This document shows positions 25,267 to 33,406 of a DNA stretch of 64,000 nt, piece after piece. Origin of the DNA: Desulfobulbaceae bacterium. Its GTDB lineage: Bacteria > Desulfobacterota > Desulfobulbia > Desulfobulbales > SURF-16. The stretch covers positions 45,950 to 109,949 of the forward strand of contig JAGXFQ010000040.1 of NCBI GenBank assembly GCA_024637145.1, given 5' to 3'. The first letter of the stretch is position 1. Every line of letters begins with the position of its first letter. The notes under the pieces are model-generated. The model was given only the letters and a program-made list of their open reading frames with translations. It had not been told where the DNA came from and did no database searches. The position numbers and the translations under genes are program-made.

Positions 25267-26630
25267 CACAACAGCGCACCACCATCCTCCTGGTCGATGA
25301 TGACCGGGCCCATCGCACCATGCTCAAGGCCAATCTGGCCGGGGAGGCCTTCACCATCCTGGAGGTGGCAGACGGTGATCAGGTTCTTGCCGCCCTGGCT
25401 GAGCATGACGTTGACCTGATCCTCCTTGATCTGAAGATGCAGCGCCTGGACGGCCTGGCCACCCTCTCTGCCCTTCAGGAGGCCGCTATCCGGGTGCCGG
25501 TCATTGTCATCACCGCCTTTTCTTCCGTGGAATCGGCGGTAATGGCCATGAAACGGGGGGCCTATGACTATGTCAGCAAGCCCATTGACATGGATGAGCT
25601 GCAGCTCATCATTGCCCGGGCCCTGCATGTGGAAAAACTGGAGCAGGAAAATATCCATCTCAAGGAGAGGCTCCAGGAGAATTTTGCCTTTGCCAATATC
25701 ATCGGCTCAAGCAAGGTGATGCAGGAGATGTTTGCTACCTTGCGTCTGGTGGCGCCTTCTGATGCCACGGTGCTTATCGGGGGCGAGTCGGGCACCGGCA
25801 AGGAGCTGATCGCCAATGCCCTCCATGAGAAGAGCTCAAGAAGGGAGGGGCCGTTTATCAAGGTCAACTGCGCCGCCCTCCATGAAAATCTCCTGGAAAG
25901 CGAACTTTTTGGCCATGAAAAGGGCGCCTTTACCGGTGCCACTGCGCAGCGCCGGGGCCGTTTTGAACAGGCCCATCGCGGCACTCTGTTTCTGGATGAA
26001 ATCGGGGACATGACCCTGCCCACCCAGGCCAAGATCCTCCGGGTTTTGCAGGAGGGCGAGATTGAGCGGCTGGGGGGCAGCAAGACCATCAAGGTGGATG
26101 TCCGTCTGGTGGCGGCCAGCCATCAGGACCTGGAGGCCATGGTGGCCCGGGGCAAGTTCCGGCAGGACCTCTTTTTCCGGCTCAGTGTGGTGCCCGTTAT
26201 CCTGCCGCCCCTGCGTGAGCGGGCCGGCGATATCCCTGATCTGGCCCGCTTTTTCCTCAAACGCTATGCCCGGAAAAACAAAAAGGATATCCGCACCATC
26301 CAGCCCCAGGCCCTCAATCTCCTCATGCATCATCAGTGGCCCGGCAATATCCGGGAGCTGGAAAACTGCATGGAGCGGGCCGTCATCCTCTGTCAGGGGG
26401 AGCAGATCACCATGAGGGAACTCCCCCCGCCTCTTCAGCCCCAGGGCGCAGAGGATATGGAGACCCCTCCCCTGGCCACCGGCAGCGGCCTCACCCTGCG
26501 GGATATGGAGCGGGAAATGATCCGCACCACCCTGGCGGCAACGGCCGGTAATAAGTCCCAGACCGCCAGGGAGCTGGGAATCGCCCGTCAGACCCTGCTC
26601 AACAAGATCAAGGAGTATGGCCTGGATTAA
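25263..26630 (+). CDS. Sigma-54-dependent response regulator (ZraR/AtoC-like)
   Basis: 455 residues: receiver domain with D56 (LILLDLKMQRLDG) and acidic pocket LLVDDD; AAA+ with Walker A GESGTGKE, the sigma-54-contacting GAFTGA loop intact, Walker B GTLFLDEIGD; and a C-terminal Fis helix-turn-helix (NKSQTARELGIARQTLLNKI). Phosphorylated by the overlapping kinase, it should activate sigma-54 promoters. A perfect palindrome and a -24/-12 promoter directly downstream mark its likely target, the 26860-28264 envelope genes. Confidence 0.92.
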   Translation: MTQQRTTILLVDDDRAHRTMLKANLAGEAFTILEVADGDQVLAALAEHDVDLILLDLKMQRLDGLATLSALQEAAIRVPVIVITAFSSVESAVMAMKRGAYDYVSKPIDMDELQLIIARALHVEKLEQENIHLKERLQENFAFANIIGSSKVMQEMFATLRLVAPSDATVLIGGESGTGKELIANALHEKSSRREGPFIKVNCAALHENLLESELFGHEKGAFTGATAQRRGRFEQAHRGTLFLDEIGDMTLPTQAKILRVLQEGEIERLGGSKTIKVDVRLVAASHQDLEAMVARGKFRQDLFFRLSVVPVILPPLRERAGDIPDLARFFLKRYARKNKKDIRTIQPQALNLLMHHQWPGNIRELENCMERAVILCQGEQITMRELPPPLQPQGAEDMETPPLATGSGLTLRDMEREMIRTTLAATAGNKSQTARELGIARQTLLNKIKEYGLD

Positions 26631-26644
26631 ATTCCCCGGCCAGA

Positions 26645-26708
26645 TGTCTCATCTCTAGATACCTGTCCCCCTGCTGCTTCCCCGGCCGCTGTCTCAATTT
26701 GAGACAGC
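26645..26708. promoter_or_regulatory. Upstream activator sites for the ZraR-like regulator
   Basis: GCTGTCTCAATTTGAGACAGC (21 bp, 26688-26708) splits into GCTGTCTCAA, a central T, and TTGAGACAGC: a perfect palindrome. A weaker related site TGTCTCATCTCTAGATA lies at 26645-26661. They sit about 95-160 bp upstream of the -24 element, a normal distance for sigma-54 enhancers. Confidence 0.65.
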
Positions 26709-26803
26709 CAGGGCCCGTCATCCTGTAGCCCTCTGCTGTCACTTCTTTTTTAATTAAGTAATATCAAATAGTTATAAAATGAAGATCTTGCCCTCCGGCC
26801 CGG

Positions 26804-26820
26804 TGGCACGCCTTCTGCAT
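26804..26820 (+). promoter_or_regulatory. Sigma-54 promoter
   Basis: TGGCACGCCTTCTGCAT matches the -24/-12 consensus (TGGCACG-N4-TTGCA) with one mismatch. It lies 40 bp before the tiny lipoprotein gene. Confidence 0.75.
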
Positions 26821-26859
26821 TATCTCCGGTAAGATCGAAACAACAACCGGAGGTAAAAA

Positions 26860-27012
26860 ATGAAACTCGTATTATTCGTCGCCCTTCTCCTGGCCCTGAC
26901 CATGGTGATAAGTGGTTGCGGCCCTTATTATGGGGGCCATGGCCGCGGCCATATGGTGGGTGAGACAACCGCCGTGACCCACCAGTCCACCACGCTCAAA
27001 GCTGGTTATTGA
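26860..27012 (+). CDS. 50-residue lipoprotein
   Basis: MKLVLFVALLLALTMVISGC gives a lipoprotein signal with Cys20. The mature part is only 30 residues, Gly/Tyr/His-rich (GPYYGGHGRGH), then TTAVTHQSTTLKAGY. GGAGGT precedes the ATG. It is the first gene behind a sigma-54 promoter and two activator sites, so it should be strongly induced by the ZraSR-like pair. The His-rich segment could bind a metal such as zinc or copper, but this is inference. Followed 10 bp later by the zinc-ribbon gene. Confidence 0.75.
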   Translation: MKLVLFVALLLALTMVISGCGPYYGGHGRGHMVGETTAVTHQSTTLKAGY

Positions 27013-27022
27013 GGTGGCCCCG

Positions 27023-27331
27023 ATGAGCTGCACATGGGGATGGCCGGGAACCGATTATCTGGCCCTGGGGCTCCTGCTGGTTCTGGCAGCCTGGCTGCTG
27101 ATTTTCTTGCGGAGAAAGGCGATGTTGCCGCAGCGCACCATGAGCAGCTGTTCGGCCTGTGGCGGTTCCCTTGAGCCTGCCTATTTTCGTTGTCCCCATT
27201 GTGGCAAGACCCTCAAGGGCCATTGCCCGAACTGCTCGGGAATTGTCGAGAGCAGGTGGCGTTACTGCCCGGATTGCGGGACACAAACAGCAACAACCAA
27301 ACAAGAGTATAAAGGAGGAGCGGAGTCATGA
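27023..27331 (+). CDS. Membrane-anchored zinc-ribbon protein
   Basis: 102 residues. An N-terminal membrane helix (about 10-30, YLALGLLLVLAAWLLIFL) is followed by cytosolic zinc ribbons: CSACGG...CPHCGK and CPNCSG...CPDCGT. Double zinc-ribbon proteins of this layout occur widely without known function. It is translationally coupled: it starts 10 bp after the lipoprotein gene and overlaps the SHOCT gene by 4 bp. It is therefore likely part of the same stress-induced operon. Confidence 0.75.
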   Translation: MSCTWGWPGTDYLALGLLLVLAAWLLIFLRRKAMLPQRTMSSCSACGGSLEPAYFRCPHCGKTLKGHCPNCSGIVESRWRYCPDCGTQTATTKQEYKGGAES

Positions 27332-27579
27332 TGCACTTTTCCGGTCATTATAATAACTTATTATGCGGACCCGGGGCCTTTTTCTCCGGCCCCCTGGGGA
27401 TGATTGTTACCCTGCTCTTCTGGGGGCTTATCATCTATCTGGTGGTCAAGGCCGTGCAGGCTCTTTTCCGCTCCACCAAGGCTTCTTCGCCCACCAGCCT
27501 TGAACTGCTCAAAAGACGATATGCCAAGGGGGAGATCAGCGAAGAAGAGTTCAACCGCATCAAGGCGGAGCTGGAATAA
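27328..27579 (+). CDS. SHOCT-domain small membrane protein
   Basis: 83 residues with one membrane helix (about 24-46, GMIVTLLFWGLIIYLVVKAV) and a C-terminal SHOCT motif (LELLKRRYAKGEISEEEFNR), a short helical pair found at the ends of many small membrane proteins. It overlaps the preceding gene by 4 bp. A second protein of the same type is encoded at 58572-58808. Role unknown; the context suggests envelope stress. Confidence 0.85.
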   Translation: MMHFSGHYNNLLCGPGAFFSGPLGMIVTLLFWGLIIYLVVKAVQALFRSTKASSPTSLELLKRRYAKGEISEEEFNRIKAELE

Positions 27580-27720
27580 AAGGCGGCCAGCTCAATAGGG
27601 AATATTATTGCCCTGGCAAATGGGCAGATCAATTTCCTTGACTCGCTTTGCCCTTGGCAGGGCATAATGGAGAGATGGGCACGGCCATAAGGCCCGAAAT
27701 AATCAGCCAGGCTGAAACGG

Positions 27721-27751
27721 CCATCCGGTGAAGAAACGGCGGATGGTTTTT
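27721..27751 (+). terminator. Weak intrinsic terminator or attenuator
   Basis: CCATCCG (27721-27727) pairs with CGGATGG (27740-27746), then TTTTT. It lies 30 bp before the zraP-like gene and may dampen read-through from the upstream operon. Confidence 0.55.
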
Positions 27752-27781
27752 AAAAACCACTATTTATAAGGAGTTACTGCA

Positions 27782-28264
27782 ATGAAAAAGACAATCTTCA
27801 CAACGGTCCTCGCCCTCAGCATGACAGCAGCCGTTGCCATGGCCCAAGATAACATGGACATGGACATGGATATGGCGGATGGCCAGAATATGCAGCAGGG
27901 CCAGGGCATGATGTACGGCGGCATGGGTCAGGGTATGATGGGCGGCAGGGGCATGATGGGCGGCAAGGGCATGATGATGCAAGGCCGCCAGGGATGTATG
28001 AATATGATGGAACCGGGCATGGGCCAGGGGATGATGAAGGGCGGTCGCATGATGACCAATATGTCTGCTGAAAAGCAGCAACAGTTCATGGATGAGACCA
28101 CGGAGACGCGCAAGAAAATGCATACCCTCCGTTTTGAATATATGGAGGCCAAGCGCAACCCCAAAACCACCCTCTCTGAACTGGCCGATATGGAGCAGAA
28201 GATGCTCGATATCCGTAAAGAGATGATGAAAAAAGCGGAGAAATATCAGGATAACAAGAAATAA
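27782..28264 (+). CDS. ZraP/CpxP-like periplasmic metal-stress protein, Met/Gly-rich
   Basis: 160 residues with signal peptide (ALSMTAAVAMAQ). The mature N-terminal half is a Met/Gly repeat region (MDMDMDMADG, MMYGGMGQGMMGGRGMMGG), able to bind soft metals such as Cu(I). The C-terminal half is a helical hairpin (SAEKQQQFMDETTETRKKMH; SELADMEQKMLDIRKEMMKK) as in the Spy/CpxP/ZraP group. In E. coli, ZraP is a zinc-binding chaperone and represses ZraSR. Proximity to the kinase/regulator pair supports the same loop here. AAGGAG upstream. Confidence 0.82.
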   Translation: MKKTIFTTVLALSMTAAVAMAQDNMDMDMDMADGQNMQQGQGMMYGGMGQGMMGGRGMMGGKGMMMQGRQGCMNMMEPGMGQGMMKGGRMMTNMSAEKQQQFMDETTETRKKMHTLRFEYMEAKRNPKTTLSELADMEQKMLDIRKEMMKKAEKYQDNKK

Positions 28265-28333
28265 GGCAAGAGAGAGGAGGGAGATGGGTGCCGCCGGCCC
28301 CTTCTCTTTCTTCCCGTGGCAGTCAAGAGTATG

Positions 28334-28378
28334 GGGGAGGGCCTTTCCGGCAAGAGGGAAAGGCCCTCCCCTTTTTTT
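28334..28378 (+). terminator. Very strong intrinsic terminator
   Basis: A perfect 15-bp stem (GGGGAGGGCCTTTCC 28334-28348 with its complement 28357-28371) followed by seven T. Confidence 0.9.
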
Positions 28379-28540
28379 ATGCACGCAGGCCAACCCTTGA
28401 CCACCATGATCCCTCTCTTTGCCGCCACCAAGAACCGGGAGATTTTTTGTTTTTTTCGTGGCGTCGGGGGCGGGAAGGTTTATCTTAAGATACGGATTTT
28501 TAGCCGTAGAGACTTTAAGCCCCCAGATAAGGAGAAGCCC

Positions 28541-29437
28541 TTGATCGCCCTCACCCCCACCCAGCTCCGTCTTTTTTTCTTTGTCGCCATTCTGGTGCTG
28601 GTTGTCGGCTGGGAGCTGGTAGCCCCCAAACGAGCGCTCACCGTGGGAAAGGCGGGGCGCTGGTTCAATAACCTGGGCATTATCTTTCTGGGCTCTTTAG
28701 TGGTGCGGCTCCTCTTTCCCCTGGCGGCCTTGGGGGTGGCGGCGGCAGCCCGGGAGAGCGGCTGGGGCCTGTTTAGTCTCGTTGACCTGCCCTACTGGCT
28801 CAGCGTGCTGCTGGCCGTTCTCCTCCTTGATCTGGTCGTCTATCTGCAGCATGTGATGTTTCATACCCTGCCCATCCTCTGGCGCTTGCACATGGTACAT
28901 CATGCTGATCTTGATATTGACGTGACCACTGGCCTGCGCTTTCATCCCCTGGAGATCATCATATCCATGTTCATCAAGATGGCAACCGTGGCCGCCCTTG
29001 GTCCGCCGCTCCTTGCCGTCTTGATCTTTGAGGTCGCCTTAAACGGCACGGCCATGTTCAACCACGGCAATATCCGTCTGCCGGCGGGGGTGGATCGTCT
29101 CCTGCGGCTGCTGGTGGTCACCCCTGATATGCACCGGGTCCATCACTCCGTGCTGATCCGCGAGACCAACAGTAATTTCGGCTTTAATTTCCCTTGGTGG
29201 GACCGGCTGTGCGGCACCTATCGCAGCCAGCCTGTTGCCGGCCACAAAGACATGGTTATCGGTCTCTCCCAATACCGCCACAAGGAGGAGGTGATCCTTT
29301 TCCGCCTGCTGCTCCTGCCCTTCATCGGCCGGCCGGGCCGCTACTCCATCAAATTCATAGGGGGCAATCCCCAACAGCCGGGCCAGGACAGGGGCATAAA
29401 AAAAGGAGCTGGAAATAAATCCAACTCCCTGAAATAA
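28541..29437 (+). CDS. Sterol desaturase / fatty acid hydroxylase family membrane protein
   Basis: 298 residues from a TTG start preceded by GGAG. Several membrane helices and the His clusters of the di-iron family are present: HVMFH (QHVMFHTLP), HMVHHAD, FNHGN and HRVHHS. They ligate a non-haem di-iron centre that hydroxylates or desaturates lipid chains with O2. The substrate is unknown. Its final codons and TAA stop lie in the 38-bp repeat that marks the left end of the integron island, so the gene originally adjoined the tRNA-Arg. Confidence 0.88.
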   Translation: MIALTPTQLRLFFFVAILVLVVGWELVAPKRALTVGKAGRWFNNLGIIFLGSLVVRLLFPLAALGVAAAARESGWGLFSLVDLPYWLSVLLAVLLLDLVVYLQHVMFHTLPILWRLHMVHHADLDIDVTTGLRFHPLEIIISMFIKMATVAALGPPLLAVLIFEVALNGTAMFNHGNIRLPAGVDRLLRLLVVTPDMHRVHHSVLIRETNSNFGFNFPWWDRLCGTYRSQPVAGHKDMVIGLSQYRHKEEVILFRLLLLPFIGRPGRYSIKFIGGNPQQPGQDRGIKKGAGNKSNSLK

Positions 29438-29467
29438 CCATGGTGCGCCCGGCTGGATTCGAACCAG
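29430..29467. repeat. Left attachment repeat (copy of tRNA-Arg 3' end)
   Basis: 38 bp identical to 43235-43272. It covers the CCA end, acceptor 3' strand and T-arm of tRNA-Arg plus 11 bp beyond it, starting TGAAATAACCATGGTGCGCC and ending GGATTCGAACCAG. Not a functional tRNA: pairing sequence for the 5' half is missing. Confidence 0.88.
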
Positions 29468-29615
29468 ATTTGACCATAACTCTCAAATCTGCCATAGGGG
29501 CCACACGCCCCTCTCCCCCGCTACAGGCATAGGCATTTTACCGCAATAACCACCCGTCTTAACAGAATAAACCCCTTGTACTACTTCCTGAGGTCAGACA
29601 TGAATAACTTAAAGG

Positions 29616-29927
29616 TCATGATAGGCAATAGATATAGGCAGGTTCCTGGAGATGGAGACTTTTCTTTAGCAGCGTCAACTTGGACCTGCAGTTCAGCGTG
29701 GATACCTTCCCTTCCGTGACAAGATGGGATATAAAGCGCTCAACGTCCTGTGCCCCAAGGGTATTCGGGTGTATCTTGCCGCCGAAATGATAAATGAAGT
29801 GCAGAATCCACTGGCAATAGGTCTGCTCAGTTCGATAGGCATAGTGACAATTCCGCAAGACCTCGCGGGTCTGGTCCATCAGTTTGAGCTCGGGATCAGG
29901 ACGGAATTTCGGTTTATTTTCCACCAT
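29616..29927 (-). pseudogene. Truncated integron integrase (intI fragment)
   Basis: About 103 residues: the N-terminal SAM-like core-binding domain of IntI (LKLMDQTREVLRNCHYAYRT, EQTYCQWILHFIYHFGGKIH, LGAQDVERFISHLVTEGKVS), after which the frame degenerates and stops. The catalytic half with the R-H-R-Y residues is gone; nothing like it is present down to the left repeat. It is oriented away from the cassettes as in true integrons. The array is therefore frozen unless integrase is supplied from elsewhere. Confidence 0.8.
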
Positions 29928-29945
29928 AGCCCCTATAATAACGCA

Positions 29946-30096
29946 AGAAGTGGAAAAGATGCACACAATGGGTAATAAGTGGAAAAAAAAGAAGAATTTT
30001 CCACTTATTATGCTTTAAGATCACAATAAGCGGAAAATCCGTCCACCTATAAGGGGTAATATAACGGACAAAATTTTACTTATTACACTGTTAGGC
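29946..30096. promoter_or_regulatory. Putative attI / integrase promoter region
   Basis: Lies between intI and the first cassette. The motif AATAAGTGGAAAA occurs directly (29974-29986) and inverted (29997-30009) as a perfect 13-bp hairpin, with variants at about 29946 and 30025. It ends in the core site GTTAGGC (30090-30096), where the first cassette begins. The iterated motif may be integrase-binding repeats. Confidence 0.6.
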
Positions 30097-30107
30097 GGCA
30101 TAAAACT

Positions 30108-30488
30108 ATGAACCAAGATGAAGTAATCGAAATTGGAAAGCGTTATTTTGAGAGTCTTTTCCCTAGAAGCTGCCCAAATTGTCAACGGCAATTCCAAACG
30201 CTTCGTGAGTATTTATCAGTTACTACCCGAACTGGATATGCTCATTCCTATGATGCTGAAGTTGGCGACTGGAAACCTGAGGACCCGATTGGGACGATAA
30301 TGTGTGCTAATTGCCCCTGCGGATCAACCCTCGCACTGACCACAGAACAAATGGTTTTTACCCAAAGTCTGGCATTGTTGGATTGGATTCGGCAAGAAAC
30401 ACAAAGACGAGGTATAAGCCCATCAGAGTTATTGGAAAGGTTGCGAGATAAAGTGCGTCAGGTTGTTTTAGATAAATCAGATAAATGA
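30108..30488 (+). CDS. Cassette gene 1: Cys-rich hypothetical protein
   Basis: 126 residues. Cysteines sit as CPNC (PRSCPNCQRQF) and as CANCPCG 40 residues later, so a zinc-ribbon-like site is likely. A helical C-terminus (LALLDWIRQETQRRGISPSE) follows. Not recognised. It starts 12 bp after the attI core and is followed within 10 bp by a 60-bp attC, a classic single-gene cassette with no promoter of its own. Confidence 0.6.
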   Translation: MNQDEVIEIGKRYFESLFPRSCPNCQRQFQTLREYLSVTTRTGYAHSYDAEVGDWKPEDPIGTIMCANCPCGSTLALTTEQMVFTQSLALLDWIRQETQRRGISPSELLERLRDKVRQVVLDKSDK

Positions 30489-30497
30489 TATCCTATT

Positions 30498-30557
30498 GCC
30501 TAACAAGTTGTTGCAAAGGGGTGCGCTGACGAGCGCCTCTGAACATTGGCGTTGGGC
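30498..30557 (+). other. attC site 1 (60 bp)
   Basis: R'' core GCCTAAC (30498-30504) and R' core GTTGGGC (30551-30557) bracket an imperfect palindrome (GCGCTGACGAGCGC in the middle). Length is that of a classical 59-base element. Confidence 0.85.
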
Positions 30558-30606
30558 GCCTTAACATAGAGCGCGCAAGCTTGGCATGACTGTCGGAGAT
30601 GCTTTC

Positions 30607-30787
30607 ATGAGTCAGTTGAAACTGAGCAAGGCTTTTACCCTGATGGAATTAGGGCCTGTGGTCCTCGTGACAACCCATGATGGGAAGAAAGACAACATCA
30701 TGACTATCTCCTGGACCATGGTGATGGATTTCACACCGGTATTTGCTATCACCACGGGTGAATGGAATCACTCCTTCGCGGCGTTGC
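30607..30787 (+). pseudogene. Cassette 2: flavin reductase gene, 3'-truncated
   Basis: The first 60 codons match almost exactly the intact gene at 34829 (MSQLKLSKAFTLMELGPVVL), and the upstream 50 bp including the attC tail also match. After FAALQ the homology stops at remnants of a Y1-transposase element and the frame ends shortly. A second copy of the same cassette was therefore captured or duplicated and then destroyed by insertion. Confidence 0.8.
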
Positions 30788-30815
30788 AAAGCAACGCTTG
30801 AGCAACGCTTGGGAG

Positions 30816-31007
30816 CACGCTTGGGGTCGGGCCACGCTAACTAACTGAAAATATTGGTGTTTATTGTAGTAAATAGGCCTTTTTTGGGGCTATATTGATG
30901 TTTTTAATGCCAAAAACGTCAATATAGGGCCAGATAACTCATGGCTAGAGCAAAAAGACATACTACCCCAGGACAGATATGGCATCTTACGGTTGATGGC
31001 CGTATTC
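30816..31007 (+). mobile_element. Remnant of a Y1 (REP-type) transposase element
   Basis: The left end TCGGGCCACGCTAACTAACT, an internal hairpin (GCTATATTGATGTTTTTAAT and its complement), then the start of a transposase frame MARAKRHTTPGQIWHLT, cut off after 17 residues. The same sequence recurs in reverse at 61808-62157. Starts of this kind belong to HUH Y1 transposases. Confidence 0.7.
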
Positions 31008-31048
31008 CACACTGCAATGTCACATTCCATGAAGGATTCAAAGCAAAT

Positions 31049-31140
31049 GGCCAACCAAACGCTTGACTTGAGTGGACGCGAAGAACTTCGGCGGCCTTAC
31101 GGGCAAGTTCCTTGGCGCGCCATTCAGCTCAACGTTATGC
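31049..31140 (+). other. attC-like site
   Basis: Starts near GGCCAACCAAAC and ends in GTTATGC (31134-31140), with inverted-repeat content between. It separates the remnant cassette from the YihY-type gene. Confidence 0.5.
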
Positions 31141-31280
31141 ATTGTGGAGCCTGCAAAATTTAAGTTACAAATCTCTGCCATTAACCCTAGCGCAGTTGAC
31201 CTTGAGGAAGCTGTTCTGTAATCTCTATACTGGGTAGTAACAGATCGACATTGACTCCAAGGATGAGGTGCTTTCGCCCC

Positions 31281-32219
31281 ATGGCTTTCGGTATCTACGA
31301 CAAAATTCCCGCTCCGGTGAGGCACTGGCTCAGCATCCTGGCTGCTGCGAGCAGGTATTGGCTGGCGAGCCAGGCCTTCATTTATGCCGCAGCGCTGGCG
31401 TTCTTTACCGTTTTCTCCATCGCGCCGATCCTGGTAGTGATTGTCACTCTGGTCGGGCTGGTTATTGGCGAGAGGGCTGTCCGGGGTGAACTCTTCGAGC
31501 AGCTCGAGGGGACTCTCGGTCCGGAAGCGGCAGGCGTGGTGCAGACAGCAGTGATCAATTCGCAGGTCGATCAGAGTGGCATCTGGCCGGCGTTGATAGG
31601 GATCGTCGCCACCATAGTCGGTGCCACCACGGTTTTCGCCCAGATGCAGCTGTCCCTGAATCAGATCTGGGACGTTGCGCCACGTCCTTCCAGAAGCAGC
31701 ATGTGGGTCTTCGTCAAGAGGCGGGTGCTGTCGCTGACCATCATCCTGGCCATCGGGTTCACCCTGTTGGTCTCGTTAATATTGTCAGTGGCTTTGCGTG
31801 GCGTGATGGCGTTCGCGGAGGAATGGCTACCGGTTCCTGGTGGGACGATGGTGAGCATGGAGATATTCCTGTCGCTGCTCGTGGTCACGCTCCTGTTCGC
31901 GGCGATCTTCAAGATCCTGCCCGACGTGCTGCTGTCTTGGCGAGACGTCCTGCTCGGTGCGTTCATCACTGCATTGCTGTTCACGGTGGGCCGTTCCCTG
32001 ATCTCCATCTATCTGGCCTATACTGCGACAGCATCGGCCTATGGCGCTGCCGGCTCTCTGGCGCTGCTCCTGCTCTGGGTGAACTATTCCTCCATGATCC
32101 TCCTGTTCGGGGCTGCGTTTACGCGTGCGCACCTCGAAGGCAGAGGCATGCCCGTCTTGCCCAAGAGCACGGCGGTTCGTGTGCACCGAGAATTGATCGA
32201 TGAAGTGCAGGAAAGCTGA
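31281..32219 (+). CDS. Cassette gene: YihY/BrkB-type membrane protein
   Basis: 312 residues from ATG 31281 (an ATG at 31263 with AAGG before it would add six). Six membrane helices with the YihY blocks AFIYAAALAFFTVFSIAPIL, GIVATIVGATTVFAQMQLSL NQIW and GAAGSLALLLLWVNYSSMIL. The family was once called ribonuclease BN in error; its real role is unknown. GC-rich for the array, so from a different donor than its neighbours. It is followed by a DUF2254 remnant with no clear attC between. Confidence 0.82.
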   Translation: MAFGIYDKIPAPVRHWLSILAAASRYWLASQAFIYAAALAFFTVFSIAPILVVIVTLVGLVIGERAVRGELFEQLEGTLGPEAAGVVQTAVINSQVDQSGIWPALIGIVATIVGATTVFAQMQLSLNQIWDVAPRPSRSSMWVFVKRRVLSLTIILAIGFTLLVSLILSVALRGVMAFAEEWLPVPGGTMVSMEIFLSLLVVTLLFAAIFKILPDVLLSWRDVLLGAFITALLFTVGRSLISIYLAYTATASAYGAAGSLALLLLWVNYSSMILLFGAAFTRAHLEGRGMPVLPKSTAVRVHRELIDEVQES

Positions 32220-32304
32220 ACATGACGGAATGCCCGGACTGCGGCCTCAACTTCGGCTGTTGTTTGGCTGCAGAGTAGATGCGCATGAATGAGGTAGCGT
32301 CGTC

Positions 32305-33311
32305 ATGAGAGTACAGAATCTCAAAACATGGGTCCGCGTTCGTTCCAGTTTCTGGTTTATCCCGGCAGTCATGGCCAGTGGGGCGATGGTGTTGGCCTTC
32401 GCAACCGTCGCCCTGGATGAACCGGTGACGAACTGGTTGACGCTTAACTGGGGTTGGACTTTCACCGGCGGAGCGGAGGGGGCGAGCTCCTTGCTGGGGG
32501 TCATCGCCGGATCCATCACGTGTCCGTTTCTATCCAGGCCAACGAGATCGTGGCGCGGGTCGGAGCGGAGTTGATCGAGGGAATAGAGCGCCTGTTTCCG
32601 GAAAACATCGAACGGGGAGCACCACAGATTCCGAGGGAGCCACCCGACGCAGCCTTCCTCGACATGTTCGGTCGAGAGGCGCGTCCGATTGGGTCTGCCG
32701 GGGACGGCTATCTACAGCTCGTCGATGGGGGGGGTGATTGATTTGGCCATGCAAGAGGATATCGTTATTCGACTGGAGCGACGACCCGGCCCTATGTCGT
32801 TGCCACCCGCCTGCTAATGCTGGTCTGGCCAGGAAACAAGGTTGCCGACCAGCTTGTGAAGCGCATCAATTCCGCGTTCGCTTTGGGTAACCCGCGAACT
32901 CCCGGTCAGGACATTGAGTTCGCGGTCAACCAACTTGTCGAAATCGCGATACAAGCCCTCTCCACCGGGGTGAATGACCCATTCACGACGATGACGTGTG
33001 TAGACCACTTTGGGTCGGTACTGTGCCGCTTGGCGCAACGAGATATGCCGTCGCCTTATCGATATGACCATCAGGATCAGCTTCGTGTCATTACGCCTGT
33101 CTTTACGTTCCGGGACGTCACGGACGCGGCGCTCAACCAGATCCGGCAATATGGTCGTTCCAGCACTGCGGTGACCATCCGTCTGCTGGAAACGATTGCC
33201 GAAGTTGCGGGATCCCTGCATCGGCTGGAAGACGAGGACCGCCAAGAGGTGGAAAAACGCTTTCAATCCGCGAACCAATTGTTGAGCGAGTCACCAGATT
33301 CTAACCTCTGA
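32305..33311 (+). pseudogene. DUF2254 membrane protein gene, broken
   Basis: The N-terminal part (MRVQNLKTWVRVRSSFWFIP, then GGAEGASSLLGVIAGSI) is in one frame to 32520. A middle fragment (VSIQANEIVARVGAELIEGI) is in another frame to about 32741. The C-terminal domain (FAVNQLVEIAIQALSTGVND, then RMEEE-like helices) resumes at 32817. The full family is over 400 residues, so much of the middle is deleted as well as frameshifted. Inner-membrane protein of unknown role; non-functional here. Confidence 0.75.
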
Positions 33312-33347
33312 ATGCACGTACTCAGCTAGCATTCCGATGCCAAATTG

Positions 33348-33406
33348 GCCGAACCATTCACTGGTGCGGACGCAAGAAGCCGCGCCGCACAGTTCAAACG
33401 TTATAT
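33348..33406 (+). other. attC site (59 bp)
   Basis: R'' GCCGAAC (33348-33354) and R' GTTATAT (33400-33406) around an imperfect palindrome with GTGCGG and CCGCAC arms. Confidence 0.65.

Noticed and set aside
27650..27700. Possible second sigma-54 promoter before the zraP-like gene
   Set aside because: TTGGCAGGGCATAATGG and GGGCACGGCCATAAG match only half of the consensus.
29430..29467. A second tRNA-Arg gene
   Set aside because: Only the 3' half is present; the sequence beyond does not form the anticodon or D arm.
31038..31325. Minus-strand 95-codon frame in the attC region before the YihY-type gene
   Set aside because: Covers the attC palindrome, has no ribosome site and no protein-like pattern.
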